Positions 48,438 through 56,483 of a stretch of 64,000 nucleotides of DNA are shown one piece after another. A program made the translations under genes and the position numbers. A model generated the notes under the pieces. It made no database searches and was not told the DNA's origin. It saw nothing but the letters and a program-made list of their open reading frames with translations. Numbering within the stretch: position 1 is the first letter of the stretch; the number at the start of each line of letters is the position of its first letter. The stretch covers positions 496,001-560,000 of the forward strand of contig NZ_PSTQ01000001.1 in the NCBI RefSeq assembly GCF_002931075.1. The letters are read 5' to 3'. Source of the DNA: Pseudoclavibacter sp. AY1F1 (GTDB lineage Bacteria > Actinomycetota > Actinomycetes > Actinomycetales > Microbacteriaceae).

Positions 48438-50410
48438 TCCGCAAGAGCGATATCGAGGAGGTTCGCTCTCGCACAGACATCTCCGAGATCGTCAGCGACC
48501 ATGTCACCCTCAAGAACGCGGGGATCGGGTCGAAGAAGGGGCTCTGCCCGTTCCACGACGAGCGTACGCCGAGCTTCCATGTGCGCCCTCAGCTGGGCTA
48601 TTACCACTGCTTCGGGTGCGGTGAGTCGGGCGACGTGTTCACGTTCCTGCAGAAGATCGACCACGTCACGTTCTCGGAGGCCGTCGAGCGGCTGGCCGGT
48701 CGCCTCGGGTTCGCCCTCACGTACGAGGACGGCGGCCACGCCCCGGACCATTCGAAGCGCCTCAGGCTGCTGCAGGCGCACACCGCCGCGGAGACCTACT
48801 ACCGCGAACAGCTGCAGGCGCCAGGAGCGGAGGCTGCTCGTGAGTTCCTCGGTGGCCGGGGGTTCGATCCGAATGCCGCGGCGATGTTCGGCGTTGGCTA
48901 CGCCCCGCAAGGGTGGGACTCGCTCTCGAAGCATCTCACCGGGTTGGGCTTCACGATGCCGGAGCTCAAGGAGTCAGGTCTCCTCTCGACGAACGAACGC
49001 GGGTCAAGCTACGACCGTTTCCGCGGTCGCGTGATGTGGCCAATTCGGGACACCTCGGGTCAGACGATCGGATTCGGCGCTCGCAAGCTCTATGACGACG
49101 ACAAGGGGCCGAAGTACCTCAACACGCCCGAGTCGCCGATCTACCATAAGGCCCAGGTGCTCTACGGGCTCGATGTCGCGAAGCGCGAGATCGCGAAGCA
49201 GCACAAGGTCGTCGTGGTCGAGGGATACACCGACGTGATGGCCGCCCACCTTGCCGGGGTGCAGACGGCCGTGGCGACGTGCGGAACCTCGTTCGGCGTG
49301 GACCACATCAAGGTGCTGCGCCGCATCATGGACGACGAATCCGCCGGGGGACAGGTCATCTTCACCTTCGACCCGGACGAAGCCGGTAAGAAAGCGGCCA
49401 TGCGTGCGTTTGCCGAAGAGCAGCGCTTCGTCGCCCAGACGTTTGTCGCCGTCGCGCGCGACGGACTCGATCCCTGCGACCTCCGCCTGGCACGCGGAGA
49501 CGCTGCGGTGCGCGATCTCATCGACCACCCAACGCCCATGTATGAGTTCGTCATCTCCCAGCAGCTCCTCGGGCATGACCTCGACACGGTGGAGGGTCGG
49601 GTCGCGGCACTTCGCCAGGCGGCCCCCGTCGTCGCCGGCATTCGCGACCCCGCCATGAGGCCCGGTTACTCGAGGCGACTCGCCGGGATGCTCGGCATCG
49701 ACCTCGTGCAGGTTGAGCAGGCGGTTCGGGCGGCACGGGGCACCAGTAAGAACGCGCCGAGGCGGCAGCCGGAGACGCGCCAGCCCGCTCGAGTCCCAGA
49801 TCAGCGTTCCCGAGTCCCCGCGGGGCAGACACCCGCGAGAGGTCACTTTGAGGAGGAACCGCCGTTCCCGGACGGGGAGGGGTACGACTTCCCGCCGGAC
49901 ACCAGTGACTTCGGCGGCGGGGCCGTGCGTTCGGTTCGCATGAGCGATCTGCCGAACGACCCGGTGACCAGGCTCGAGCGAGACACGCTCATGGCGGTCC
50001 TCCAGCATCCACGCCGTCTCTCGGACGAGCGCTTCCAGCAGGTCATGGCCGCCGGGTTCACGAACGCGTCCCTCTCCACCGTGCGTGACGGCATCGTCGC
50101 GACGCGTGATTCCCTCGGGTCGATGGAGTGGCTCACTCGCATCGGCGAGGAGGTCCCCCAGGCGTTCACGACGCTTGTCACCGAGCTGGCGATGGCGTCC
50201 ATCCCGGCGGGCAGCAAGGACGAGCAGATCGATCTCTACGTTCGATCGCTGAGCGCCTCGCTGGTCGAGCGTGACCTGCTGCGCAGGAAGGCCGAGCTGC
50301 TCGGGGCACTGCAGCGCACAGACGGGAGGACGGAACCTGACCGGTTCCGCTCCCTCAACGAGCAGCTCATGTCGATCGAGAATCAGAAGCGCGAGCTGCG
50401 CGAAGGCTAG
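48428..50410 (+). CDS. dnaG: DNA primase
   Basis: 660 residues. N-terminal CHC2 zinc finger (CPFHDERTPSF ... YYHCFGCGESGDVF), TOPRIM catalytic core (VVVVEGYTDVMAAH, FTFDPDEAGKKAA), and a C-terminal helicase-interaction region after a Pro/Arg-rich linker (about 445-505). It lays RNA primers for replication. ATG 48428 overlaps the end of dgt. The TAG stop (50408-50410) is shared with a downstream -10 box. Confidence 0.97.
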   Translation: MALIRKSDIEEVRSRTDISEIVSDHVTLKNAGIGSKKGLCPFHDERTPSFHVRPQLGYYHCFGCGESGDVFTFLQKIDHVTFSEAVERLAGRLGFALTYEDGGHAPDHSKRLRLLQAHTAAETYYREQLQAPGAEAAREFLGGRGFDPNAAAMFGVGYAPQGWDSLSKHLTGLGFTMPELKESGLLSTNERGSSYDRFRGRVMWPIRDTSGQTIGFGARKLYDDDKGPKYLNTPESPIYHKAQVLYGLDVAKREIAKQHKVVVVEGYTDVMAAHLAGVQTAVATCGTSFGVDHIKVLRRIMDDESAGGQVIFTFDPDEAGKKAAMRAFAEEQRFVAQTFVAVARDGLDPCDLRLARGDAAVRDLIDHPTPMYEFVISQQLLGHDLDTVEGRVAALRQAAPVVAGIRDPAMRPGYSRRLAGMLGIDLVQVEQAVRAARGTSKNAPRRQPETRQPARVPDQRSRVPAGQTPARGHFEEEPPFPDGEGYDFPPDTSDFGGGAVRSVRMSDLPNDPVTRLERDTLMAVLQHPRRLSDERFQQVMAAGFTNASLSTVRDGIVATRDSLGSMEWLTRIGEEVPQAFTTLVTELAMASIPAGSKDEQIDLYVRSLSASLVERDLLRRKAELLGALQRTDGRTEPDRFRSLNEQLMSIENQKRELREG

Positions 50411-50413
50411 GCT
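50408..50413 (+). promoter_or_regulatory. -10 box of the orphan ABC ATPase gene, overlapping the dnaG stop
   Basis: TAGGCT, with TAG being the dnaG stop. A GTG follows exactly 6 nt later (50420). The ABC gene starts at 50493 with its own GGGGAG site, so its leader would be about 73 nt. Confidence 0.5.
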
Positions 50414-50492
50414 CGCACGGTGGGCTCGGAACTGCGGGGGATGAACTTCGCGAACGTTCCGGTGGGCTCAGAGAACAAAGGGGAGACCAGGC

Positions 50493-51500
50493 ATGGCAAC
50501 CAGTGCAGATCATCAGCGGGCCGTCGTCGCCGACGACCTGTCGATCTCCTATATCGAGCACGGGTCGAATCGCAAGCACGAGGCCGTCAGCGGCATCTCC
50601 TTCGAGCTCGAGCCGGGTGAGATCCTCGGGGTCGTCGGCACCGCGGGGTCGGGCAAGTCTGCCCTGGGGCGCATCCTCTCAGGTCGCCGCAGGCCTGGTA
50701 AGGGGGAGTGGCCGTTCATCACGGGTGGCACGCTCGAAGTGGTCGGCATGGACCTGCGCCACCCGTCGCGGCTCGACCGCCGTCGCATCGACCTCGACAT
50801 CGGCTACCTGGCTCAGGACTCCGGTGACCAGCTTCGCAACGACCTGACCGTCGCAGAGAACATCGCGGAGCCCATCCTGTCGCGTGACCGCACGTTCGAC
50901 AGGAAGCGACTCGGGCGGGCCGCCGCGATGCTCATTGACGCGGTTGATCTCGAGCTCGGCATGCTCGGCAAGTTCCCGTTCGAGCTCTCCCGCGGTCAGC
51001 GACAGCGAGTCGCTTTCGCTCAGGCCCTCATCGTCGAGCCGAGCGTTCTTGTGGTCGACGAGCCCGCCCAGGGCGTCGACATCATCGCGAGGCCCGCGCT
51101 GTTCAGTCTGCTGGAGCGCATTAACGTCGCTCGCAACTGCACGATGATCCTCCTGAGTCATGACCTTCGCGCCATCGAGCGCCTCACGAACAATGTGCTG
51201 GTCCTCGACCGAGGCTTCGTGCTCGCGCGCGGCACCATCGACGAGGTCCTCGCCGATCCGCACCACGCTTACCTGAAGCGGATGCGCGAGGCGCGAGAGT
51301 ATGCGCTCACGCCGCTGCCTGGCCTTGTCGAACGTGAGACGCTCGCCGCCATGGACCTTGTTGCCGACGGTCTATTCGGCGACCCTGATCTGGATCGGCT
51401 CGACGCCGAGGCCGAGCGTTCTGCGCGCGAGCAGCTCGTCTCCCAGCGTGCGGAGTTCGCGCGCTTCCAGACTGACGAAGACGGCAGCGAGAAGGAGTAG
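50493..51500 (+). CDS. ABC transporter ATP-binding protein (orphan, Opp/Dpp-like)
   Basis: 335 residues. Walker A GTAGSGKSALG, signature FELSRGQRQRVAFAQAL (LSRGQ variant), Walker B VLVVDEPAQGVD and switch His in LLSHDLRAIERL. The closest overall pattern is that of peptide/nickel (Opp/Dpp) ATPases. A C-terminal acidic extension of about 70 residues is unusual. No permease or binding-protein gene lies next to it, so the membrane partner must be elsewhere. ATG 50493 has GGGGAG 7 nt upstream. Confidence 0.87.
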   Translation: MATSADHQRAVVADDLSISYIEHGSNRKHEAVSGISFELEPGEILGVVGTAGSGKSALGRILSGRRRPGKGEWPFITGGTLEVVGMDLRHPSRLDRRRIDLDIGYLAQDSGDQLRNDLTVAENIAEPILSRDRTFDRKRLGRAAAMLIDAVDLELGMLGKFPFELSRGQRQRVAFAQALIVEPSVLVVDEPAQGVDIIARPALFSLLERINVARNCTMILLSHDLRAIERLTNNVLVLDRGFVLARGTIDEVLADPHHAYLKRMREAREYALTPLPGLVERETLAAMDLVADGLFGDPDLDRLDAEAERSAREQLVSQRAEFARFQTDEDGSEKE

Positions 51501-51506
51501 CAGCGG

Positions 51507-52514
51507 ATGAGCGCAAGCAGCGAACAGGTTCAGCACCAGGCGAGGCTGGCGGAGGAATCGACGCTGTTGGTGGGGGAGGCGCGGCCCGAGCCGGGCGCCG
51601 TGACGCTCTTGCCTGCCGACCTTGCCCAGCCGTTCGAAGAAGCAGTGGTTTCGAGCGGTGGCACGCTTGTGGAGCTCGGGCCGGAGACGCGCGGGATCGT
51701 CTACCTGTCTGCATCCAAGGTCCAGGGGCTCATCGACGCGTTGGAAGCAAACCCGCAGGTCACGTGGGTTCAGCTGCCGTTCGCTGGAATCGACAACTTC
51801 GCCGCCAAACTCAGGCCCTACGCCGAGCGTGGCGTGGTCTTCACCTCGGCGAAGGGTGCATACGCCGAGCCAGTTGCCGAGCACGCGCTTGCGTTGACGC
51901 TCGCGCTCCTCCGCGAGTTCCCGCGACGGCTTGCCGCTCGCACATGGGAGAAGAGCTCGGGCACCTCGCTGTACGGCAGGCACGTCGTGATCGTGGGGGC
52001 GGGCGGTATCGCTCTTGAGCTCCTTGACCTACTCAGCCCCTTCCGTGTGACGACGACCATCGTTCGGGCAAGCGACCGACCGGTCGACGGCGCGGACCGC
52101 ACCGTTACGGCAGATCGTTTCGACGAAGTGCTCCCGCAGGCGGATGTCGTGGTCCTGGCCGCGGCCGCGACTGCCCAAACGCGCGGCCTCATCAATGAGG
52201 AGCGCCTTCGTGCCATGAAGGAGTCGGCCGTACTTGTCAACATCGCTAGGGGGCCGCTTGTGGACCCTGCGGCCCTCCAGGCGGCTCTGGAGGGCTCGTG
52301 GATCGCCGGAGCGGGCATCGATGTGACTTCGCCGGAACCATTGCCCGACGGCCACCCCCTGTGGACCACGCCGCGCCTCATCATCACGCCGCACACGGCA
52401 GATACCCCTCAGATGGTGCGGCCCCTGCTGCAGGAACGCGTGCGCCGGAACATCGAAGCGTTCGTGTCCACGGGCCGTTTCGTGGGTGTCGCGGACCCGA
52501 TCAAAGGCTACTGA
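51507..52514 (+). CDS. D-isomer-specific 2-hydroxyacid dehydrogenase
   Basis: 335 residues. NAD-binding motif HVVIVGAGGIALELL, catalytic Arg in VNIARGPLVDP, Glu in IDVTSPEPLPDGHPLW and His in ITPHTADTP. Other marks: PFAGIDNF and GAYAEPVAEHALALTLALLR. Substrate (lactate, glyoxylate, phosphoglycerate or others) cannot be fixed. It lies 6 nt after the ABC ATPase with AAGGAG upstream, so they are probably co-transcribed. Last chromosomal protein gene before tRNA-Asn. Confidence 0.9.
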   Translation: MSASSEQVQHQARLAEESTLLVGEARPEPGAVTLLPADLAQPFEEAVVSSGGTLVELGPETRGIVYLSASKVQGLIDALEANPQVTWVQLPFAGIDNFAAKLRPYAERGVVFTSAKGAYAEPVAEHALALTLALLREFPRRLAARTWEKSSGTSLYGRHVVIVGAGGIALELLDLLSPFRVTTTIVRASDRPVDGADRTVTADRFDEVLPQADVVVLAAAATAQTRGLINEERLRAMKESAVLVNIARGPLVDPAALQAALEGSWIAGAGIDVTSPEPLPDGHPLWTTPRLIITPHTADTPQMVRPLLQERVRRNIEAFVSTGRFVGVADPIKGY

Positions 52515-52568
52515 AGCGCGCTCTGGGACGGCCTGCGCAGGGCCCGCGCGACACGCCAGCCACTCGAT

Positions 52569-52598
52569 TTCGCATTCGGGCGAAGGTGTTGCTATTCT
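52569..52598 (+). promoter_or_regulatory. Promoter of tRNA-Asn
   Basis: -35 TTCGCA (52569-52574), 18-nt spacer, -10 TATTCT (52593-52598? read on the sequence as TATTCT ending at 52598); predicted start about 52605, a few nt before the tRNA. Confidence 0.5.
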
Positions 52599-52612
52599 CT
52601 TCGAGTTGCCAA

Positions 52613-52685
52613 TCCCTGATAGCTCAATTGGCAGAGCAGCCGGCTGTTAACCGGCAGGTTGATGGTTCGAGTCCATCTCAGGGAG
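52613..52685 (+). tRNA. tRNA-Asn (GTT)
   Basis: 73 nt cloverleaf. Acceptor arms TCCCTGA and TCAGGGA with discriminator G; D arm AGCTCAATTGGCAGAGC; anticodon loop CTGTTAA with anticodon GTT closed by CCGG-type stem; T arm with GGTTCGAGTCC. No encoded CCA. A strong terminator follows 5 nt later. tRNA genes are common integration sites, and accessory genes begin right after this one. Confidence 0.96.
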
Positions 52686-52690
52686 CTGTC

Positions 52691-52729
52691 AAACCCCCGT
52701 ACTTCCGCCGAAGTACGGGGGTTTCTTTT
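52691..52729 (+). terminator. Rho-independent terminator after tRNA-Asn
   Basis: A perfect 15-bp stem, AAACCCCCGTACTTC (52691-52705) against GAAGTACGGGGGTTT (52710-52724), loop CGCC, tail CTTTTAT. Confidence 0.93.
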
Positions 52730-52791
52730 ATGCTCAGAACACGCCGAATCAGGGGCTTATAGGACAAAACGTGTGTATGAGCTCGTGCGTG

Positions 52792-53742
52792 TCATGGCCT
52801 GCCTGCCCAGCCTGAGCGGCTCCAGAGGCCTTCCTCGGCGCTGAGGGTGGTGTCGTGGAACGCGACGAGAGGGGCCAAGTCGTCGGTCTCGTCAAGTGCG
52901 GCGCTCGACTCGAGGGTCGCTGTCGTGAGCGTCGTCGGGATGAGCGCGTAGGCGTGCTCGATGGTGAGCTCGCGCGTGTAGAGGAACCATTCCGCGGCGC
53001 GTTTCATGTGTGCCTCGCTCATCCCGCGGTGGTTGCGGAGCGTGGTGCGGATGCCGTTGTTGATGCCGCCCTCGAGCGGGCTCGTGGTGCGCGCATTGCC
53101 GTGGGTCACGAACGTGAACAGGTGCCCGTTGGCGGAGAGGCGGCTGAGCAGCAGCCAAGCTTTCCGGAGCTTGTCGTGGGTCCACCACTTCGACCAGCCG
53201 TCCGTGGAACGCTGCTTCGTGAGGTGCCCGTGTTGAGTCCACCAGGCGTGGAACCCCATCTGCCAGGCGATCGCGGAGTCTGTGTCCTCGACGCGTGAGA
53301 GGGCTCTCGAGAGCTTCAGCAAGTCTCGACCGGCGCGGGTTCTCGGGCGCAGCGTGCGGTGACGACGCACGTTCATCTGAACGTGAAACATGCACCGCTG
53401 GGTCTTCGTGTCCGGCCAGCAGGAGCGAGCCGCCGAAGCGAACCCGGCTCCGCCGTCGCAGACCACCACCAGAGGAGCGGGGATCCGTGTCAGGAGCGCC
53501 GTCCAAGCGGCCGCCGACTCGCGGGCGCACCACTGCCATGCCAGTACCTGCAGGTCCTCCGTGACCGCGATCAGCAGACACCACGAACCGACATAGATCC
53601 GATCGACCAGGACAACACGATGGCGCGTCTCGACCGGGCCGAGTGTCGGCTCGATCGCCCAGCACCACGCTGTCCGGCGTCTCAGTTGTCGGGCGCGCTC
53701 GGCCCGCCGAGCTCGTTCTGGGAGTGCTTCCCGAGCAGCCAC
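52792..53742 (-). CDS. IS256/IS1249-like transposase, catalytic part (second frame)
   Basis: The catalytic DDE region of the transposase. It shows the first Asp in HRVVLVDRIYVGSWCLLIAV, second Asp in LVVVCDGGAGFASA, and Glu in TTSPLEGGINNGIRTTLRNH, plus QRCMFHVQMNVRRH. All three catalytic residues are present. The frame has no good start of its own (its N-terminal residues before TAWCWAIEP overlap the upstream frame and look unrelated). It is joined to the upstream zinc-ribbon part by a -1 shift in the 53682-53742 overlap. Programmed frameshifting or a disabling mutation are both possible. Confidence 0.8.
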   Translation of the reverse strand: MAAREALPERARRAERARQLRRRTAWCWAIEPTLGPVETRHRVVLVDRIYVGSWCLLIAVTEDLQVLAWQWCARESAAAWTALLTRIPAPLVVVCDGGAGFASAARSCWPDTKTQRCMFHVQMNVRRHRTLRPRTRAGRDLLKLSRALSRVEDTDSAIAWQMGFHAWWTQHGHLTKQRSTDGWSKWWTHDKLRKAWLLLSRLSANGHLFTFVTHGNARTTSPLEGGINNGIRTTLRNHRGMSEAHMKRAAEWFLYTRELTIEHAYALIPTTLTTATLESSAALDETDDLAPLVAFHDTTLSAEEGLWSRSGWAGRP

Positions 53743-53948
53743 TGCAGGAACTCCCGTAGCTCGTTGCGGCGAGCGAGGTCAGCGCGCTTCCTGACGGACG
53801 AGGACCCGCTGTTCAAGCACCGCCACCGTTGCGTCCGCGCGGGAGTCTTCCCGTTCTTCACGAGCCGTTGCCCGCATACCAAACAAGTCGTCGTGTTGGC
53901 GTCGTTTCCCACGACTAAGGGTCCCGGACTAAGACCACCCCTCGACAC
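53682..53948 (-). CDS. IS256/IS1249-like transposase, N-terminal zinc-ribbon part (first frame)
   Basis: 88-residue frame holding the N-terminal domain: TTTCLVCGQRLVKNGKTPAR then TQRWRCLNSG, a CxxC...C zinc-ribbon-like start typical of IS1249 transposases, followed by the helix ELREFLQWLLGKHSQNE. The true start may be GTG 53912. It stops at 53682 while the catalytic part continues in the -1 frame. Related single-frame transposases run through this point without a stop. Confidence 0.7.
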   Translation of the reverse strand: MSRGGLSPGPLVVGNDANTTTCLVCGQRLVKNGKTPARTQRWRCLNSGSSSVRKRADLARRNELREFLQWLLGKHSQNELGGPSAPDN

Positions 53949-54005
53949 GCCTGCAACGGCGGGCCTAGATCAAGATCCGATACACACGTTCTGTCCTATA
54001 AGCCC

Positions 54006-54278
54006 ACCTGGACAGTGAACCTTAGGGTCCGCGGAGACTCGGCGGCCAAGGGGCTCCTGCGCCTAGCTCTCCAGCACCCGGTACTGGACGCCAAGATCGT
54101 CGCCGATGAGCTGGGAACGAATCGCGCCGCCACCTATCGCCATCTTGAGCGGCTCACGGAGGCCGGTATCTTCCGTGCAGAAGGTGGAGATGGAGCTCTC
54201 GGGGCAACGTGGGCGGTTCCGGAATTGATCGCCATCCTTGACAGGTTCGCTCGGACCTCGGCCAGGATGGGGCACTAG
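54006..54278 (+). pseudogene. 3' remnant of a Fic-family gene cut by the IS element
   Basis: About 90 residues (possible GTG 54015) in frame from the IS boundary: a C-terminal winged helix, LDAKIVADELGTNRAATYRH and LERLTEAGIFRAEG, then WAVPELIAILDRFARTSAR. This end is characteristic of actinobacterial Fic (AMP-transferase) proteins, where a C-terminal helix-turn-helix follows the Fic core. The catalytic HPFx motif is absent because the IS lies where the rest should be. The same fold exists in other regulators, so the Fic assignment is moderate. Confidence 0.5.
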
Positions 54279-54365
54279 CCACCCCACTCACCGCCGGCTC
54301 CAGCACGTCGCGTTCTGCATCGATGCGCTGGGGCAGGTGGTGTCTTCTGGCGCCGGCTCCGAATG

Positions 54366-54406
54366 CCGTATTAGAATAAGCAGCATCCCTGCTTTATCTA
54401 ATACGG
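54366..54406 (+). promoter_or_regulatory. Inverted-repeat operator upstream of the AbiE-like operon
   Basis: 18-bp arms CCGTATTAGAATAAGCAG (54366-54383) and CTGCTTTATCTAATACGG (54389-54406) match at 16 of 18 positions around a 5-bp centre. The right arm ends in the antitoxin gene's Shine-Dalgarno (GGAGG), and the AT-rich arms include TATTAG/CTAATA -10-like blocks. AbiEi antitoxins autoregulate by binding inverted repeats in this position. Confidence 0.75.
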
Positions 54407-54413
54407 AGGCCTC

Positions 54414-55340
54414 ATGGACGCGAGTGCGCTCCTGCGTCGTCTGCGCTCGGCTGGAGCGCACGCAGAGCTGCGTGATGGTGTGATCGCGGTCGACGGTCGA
54501 CCGACCAGGCTCCTGTTTGGGCGAAAGCGCCTTCCTGAGCTTGTGCTCCTCGAGCGTGCTGCAGCAGAAGTGGCAGCGCTCCAGGACAACACGCTGCTGA
54601 TCGTTGTCGCACCGCGAGCTTCGGCAGCTGCGAGGGAGTGGGTGCTGGGGCGCCCGGACCTGGTGACGCTGGTGCTCGATGCCCTCGTGCTCCACCAAGG
54701 CCAGGTATTCCCACTCGAAGAGACACCGTTGGCTCCCGTGCCTAAGCGTGGTCCGCGACCGTACGCCCGGTACGCGGTCTCCCGAGCGCTGCTCTCCGGC
54801 GCATCCAAGACCGATCAGAATCACCTCGCCGAACTCGCAGGGGTCACGCAAGGCTCGGTGTCGACGGCGCTCCGTGCAACCGATGCTTCGGCAGCTCCCG
54901 CAGAACGGTTCGACATGCTCCTGCGGACATATCCCGGGCCAGGCGGGCAGACCTTCTATTGGTGGAGCGACCGTCCCATCCGCGAGCAAGCGGACGTCCT
55001 CCGGTCCCATGGCACACTCACCTCGGGTGACTTCGCCGCAGACGTGCTGGCGCCGTGGCGACTGTCCGAGCGCGCCGTCAGTTACGCGCGGGCTCCGATT
55101 GACCTCAGTCGTGATGGCTTCGTGCTCGCCACCGAGAGTGACTACACGGCAATGGTGATCGTGCCGCAAGACCCCACGCTCTGGGCCACCGCTGAAGCTT
55201 GGGGCGAGCCCGACATCGCGGACCCGCTGATCACAGCCTTCGACGTTCAGCGCACAGCCACGACGGGTGACGGCGACGAGGCGGTTGAGAAGCTGCGCGA
55301 GCTCGTGGTCCGCCGAGCCCAAGGGGGCGCTGATGGCTGA
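54414..55340 (+). CDS. AbiEi-like antitoxin / transcriptional regulator
   Basis: 308 residues. An N-terminal region of about 110 residues, then a central helix-turn-helix (KTDQNHLAELAGVTQGSVST, about 128-150), then a C-terminal domain (TLTSGDFAADVLAPWRLSER). Position upstream of an AbiEii-like nucleotidyltransferase, 8-nt overlap (ATGGCTGA) and an inverted-repeat operator support the role of a type IV-like toxin-antitoxin antitoxin and autorepressor. The domain order differs from the classic AbiEi (N-terminal HTH), so it may be a divergent branch. ATG 54414 has GGAGG 5 nt upstream. Confidence 0.6.
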   Translation: MDASALLRRLRSAGAHAELRDGVIAVDGRPTRLLFGRKRLPELVLLERAAAEVAALQDNTLLIVVAPRASAAAREWVLGRPDLVTLVLDALVLHQGQVFPLEETPLAPVPKRGPRPYARYAVSRALLSGASKTDQNHLAELAGVTQGSVSTALRATDASAAPAERFDMLLRTYPGPGGQTFYWWSDRPIREQADVLRSHGTLTSGDFAADVLAPWRLSERAVSYARAPIDLSRDGFVLATESDYTAMVIVPQDPTLWATAEAWGEPDIADPLITAFDVQRTATTGDGDEAVEKLRELVVRRAQGGADG

Positions 55341-56094
55341 CGCCTATCTCGTCTCGGGGACCGCGGCGGAGGACGCGTCGTTCCGAGCTCTCGCCGATCT
55401 CACGCAAGCCCTCGATGGTGAGGAAAATGCTGGCGTCGTGGGTGGACACATGGTCTCGATCCTCTGCGCGCGATTTCCGAGCCCGGGGACGGTAGAGCGC
55501 CGGACCAATGACGCGGACGGGGGAGTGCCAGCGGCCTTCGCCGCCACCGGAGCTCCGCACGAACGCCTCCTCGCCGCGGGCTACGAAGCCATCGACGGGA
55601 ACCGCTACGAGCTGGTCGAGGAGAACGGAGCGGTCAGGACGGTCGATCTCCTCGTGCCCACCCATTCCTCCAAGTTCGCGAGCAAGAGCATCGACGGGCG
55701 AGCGTTCGACAGCATGCCCGGCCTCGACCTCGCGCTTGCTCGGCCGCTCACTGTGGACTTGAACGTGACCCTCTCCAATAAGAGCGAGCTCGAACTCGGG
55801 GTAACGCTCCCCGCTGTCGAAGGCGCAGTCATCCTCAAGTCCTACGCTTGGGCAGGGCGGCTCGCAACGAAAGACGCGATCGACCTGCACAGCCTCTTCA
55901 GGGTCGTCGTAGCGAACCGCGAAGTCATCGGCGACTGGCGCCTCGACGAGCGTCCTCCGCGAGGTGCTCGGCTGGACACTGCACGGACGTTGCACGCCCT
56001 TGCCGACCAGTGGGAGACTCGCCCGCCCAAGGTGACTTTCGAATCACGGCTCCTAGTGGCCGGGGTCCGCCGGCACGTGGCCCGCCCAAGATGA
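55333..56094 (+). CDS. AbiEii-like nucleotidyltransferase (putative toxin)
   Basis: 253 residues from ATG 55333, overlapping the antitoxin stop. Nucleotidyltransferase-fold marks: GGHMVSILCARFPSP followed by ERRTNDADGG (Asp-x-Asp metal site, about 59-61), third acidic residue in AVRTVDLLVP, and the family C-terminal element ILKSYAWAGRLATKDAIDLH. AbiEii/MenT-type toxins transfer nucleotides to tRNA or other targets and cause abortive infection or growth arrest. Catalytic residues look intact. Substrate unknown. Confidence 0.72.
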   Translation: MADAYLVSGTAAEDASFRALADLTQALDGEENAGVVGGHMVSILCARFPSPGTVERRTNDADGGVPAAFAATGAPHERLLAAGYEAIDGNRYELVEENGAVRTVDLLVPTHSSKFASKSIDGRAFDSMPGLDLALARPLTVDLNVTLSNKSELELGVTLPAVEGAVILKSYAWAGRLATKDAIDLHSLFRVVVANREVIGDWRLDERPPRGARLDTARTLHALADQWETRPPKVTFESRLLVAGVRRHVARPR

Positions 56095-56483
56095 CCCGCG
56101 ACCGCCCCTGCATGTCGCGTCCTGGGTCGATGTGCTGCTGCCGGTGAGGTGCCGAGGAACTCAGTTCCTCCCGGGAATCGTCCGTTTGCAGCGTGGCCAA
56201 CCGACGGAACTCGAGCCCCGGGGTTGCTTCTTTCGACAAACGCCGAGCGCCCCCACGGCAGTGGCCACGTCGGCGCCGGCAAGCCACGAGCGTGCCTGAC
56301 AGCAGAGCGGCGCCCCGACGGAGTTGGTGGGCCCTGGAGTTCGCGTGAACGCTCGATGATTCGAGGGGATCGGCCAAACCGTTTCGGATGGTGAGTGGCC
56401 TCGTCGACAACGACTACGTTGATTCGAAGAATCTCATTCGACTCAACGAACGCGTCGGAACGTACACGTACTCGGAGGACCAC
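56095..56483. other. Intergenic region, AbiE-like operon to the HSP90-like pair
   Basis: 389 bp. No frame with recognisable similarity on either strand. A 17-bp inverted repeat GAGGAACTCAGTTCCTC sits at 56154-56170, perhaps ending the toxin transcript. GATTC/GAATC half-sites near 56410-56435 lie upstream of the 743-residue protein gene and may mark its promoter. Confidence 0.5.

Larger units (their letters stand above)
52753..54005 (-). mobile_element. IS256-family (IS1249-like) insertion sequence
   Basis: 1,253 bp bounded by 26-bp terminal inverted repeats: left GGGCTTATAGGACAAAACGT (start 52753, runs to 52778) and right copy 53980-54005 ending CTGTCCTATAAGCCC; the two differ at one base. 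It carries the transposase in two overlapping minus-strand frames. The 8 bp flanks (left CGAATCAG, right ACCTGGAC) are not a direct repeat, so no target duplication is seen; one end may have been lost or recombined. The right end abuts the interior of a broken Fic-like gene. Confidence 0.85.

Noticed and set aside
52613-52685. tRNA-Asn 3' end as an attachment site with a downstream direct repeat
   Set aside because: I could not find a second copy of the T-arm/acceptor end in the remaining 11 kb by reading, and no integrase gene is present, so no att site is annotated.
55925-56410. 161-codon minus-strand frame after the AbiEii-like gene
   Set aside because: It overlaps the end of the toxin gene in antisense, is Arg/Ser-rich as shadow frames are, and shows no motif.
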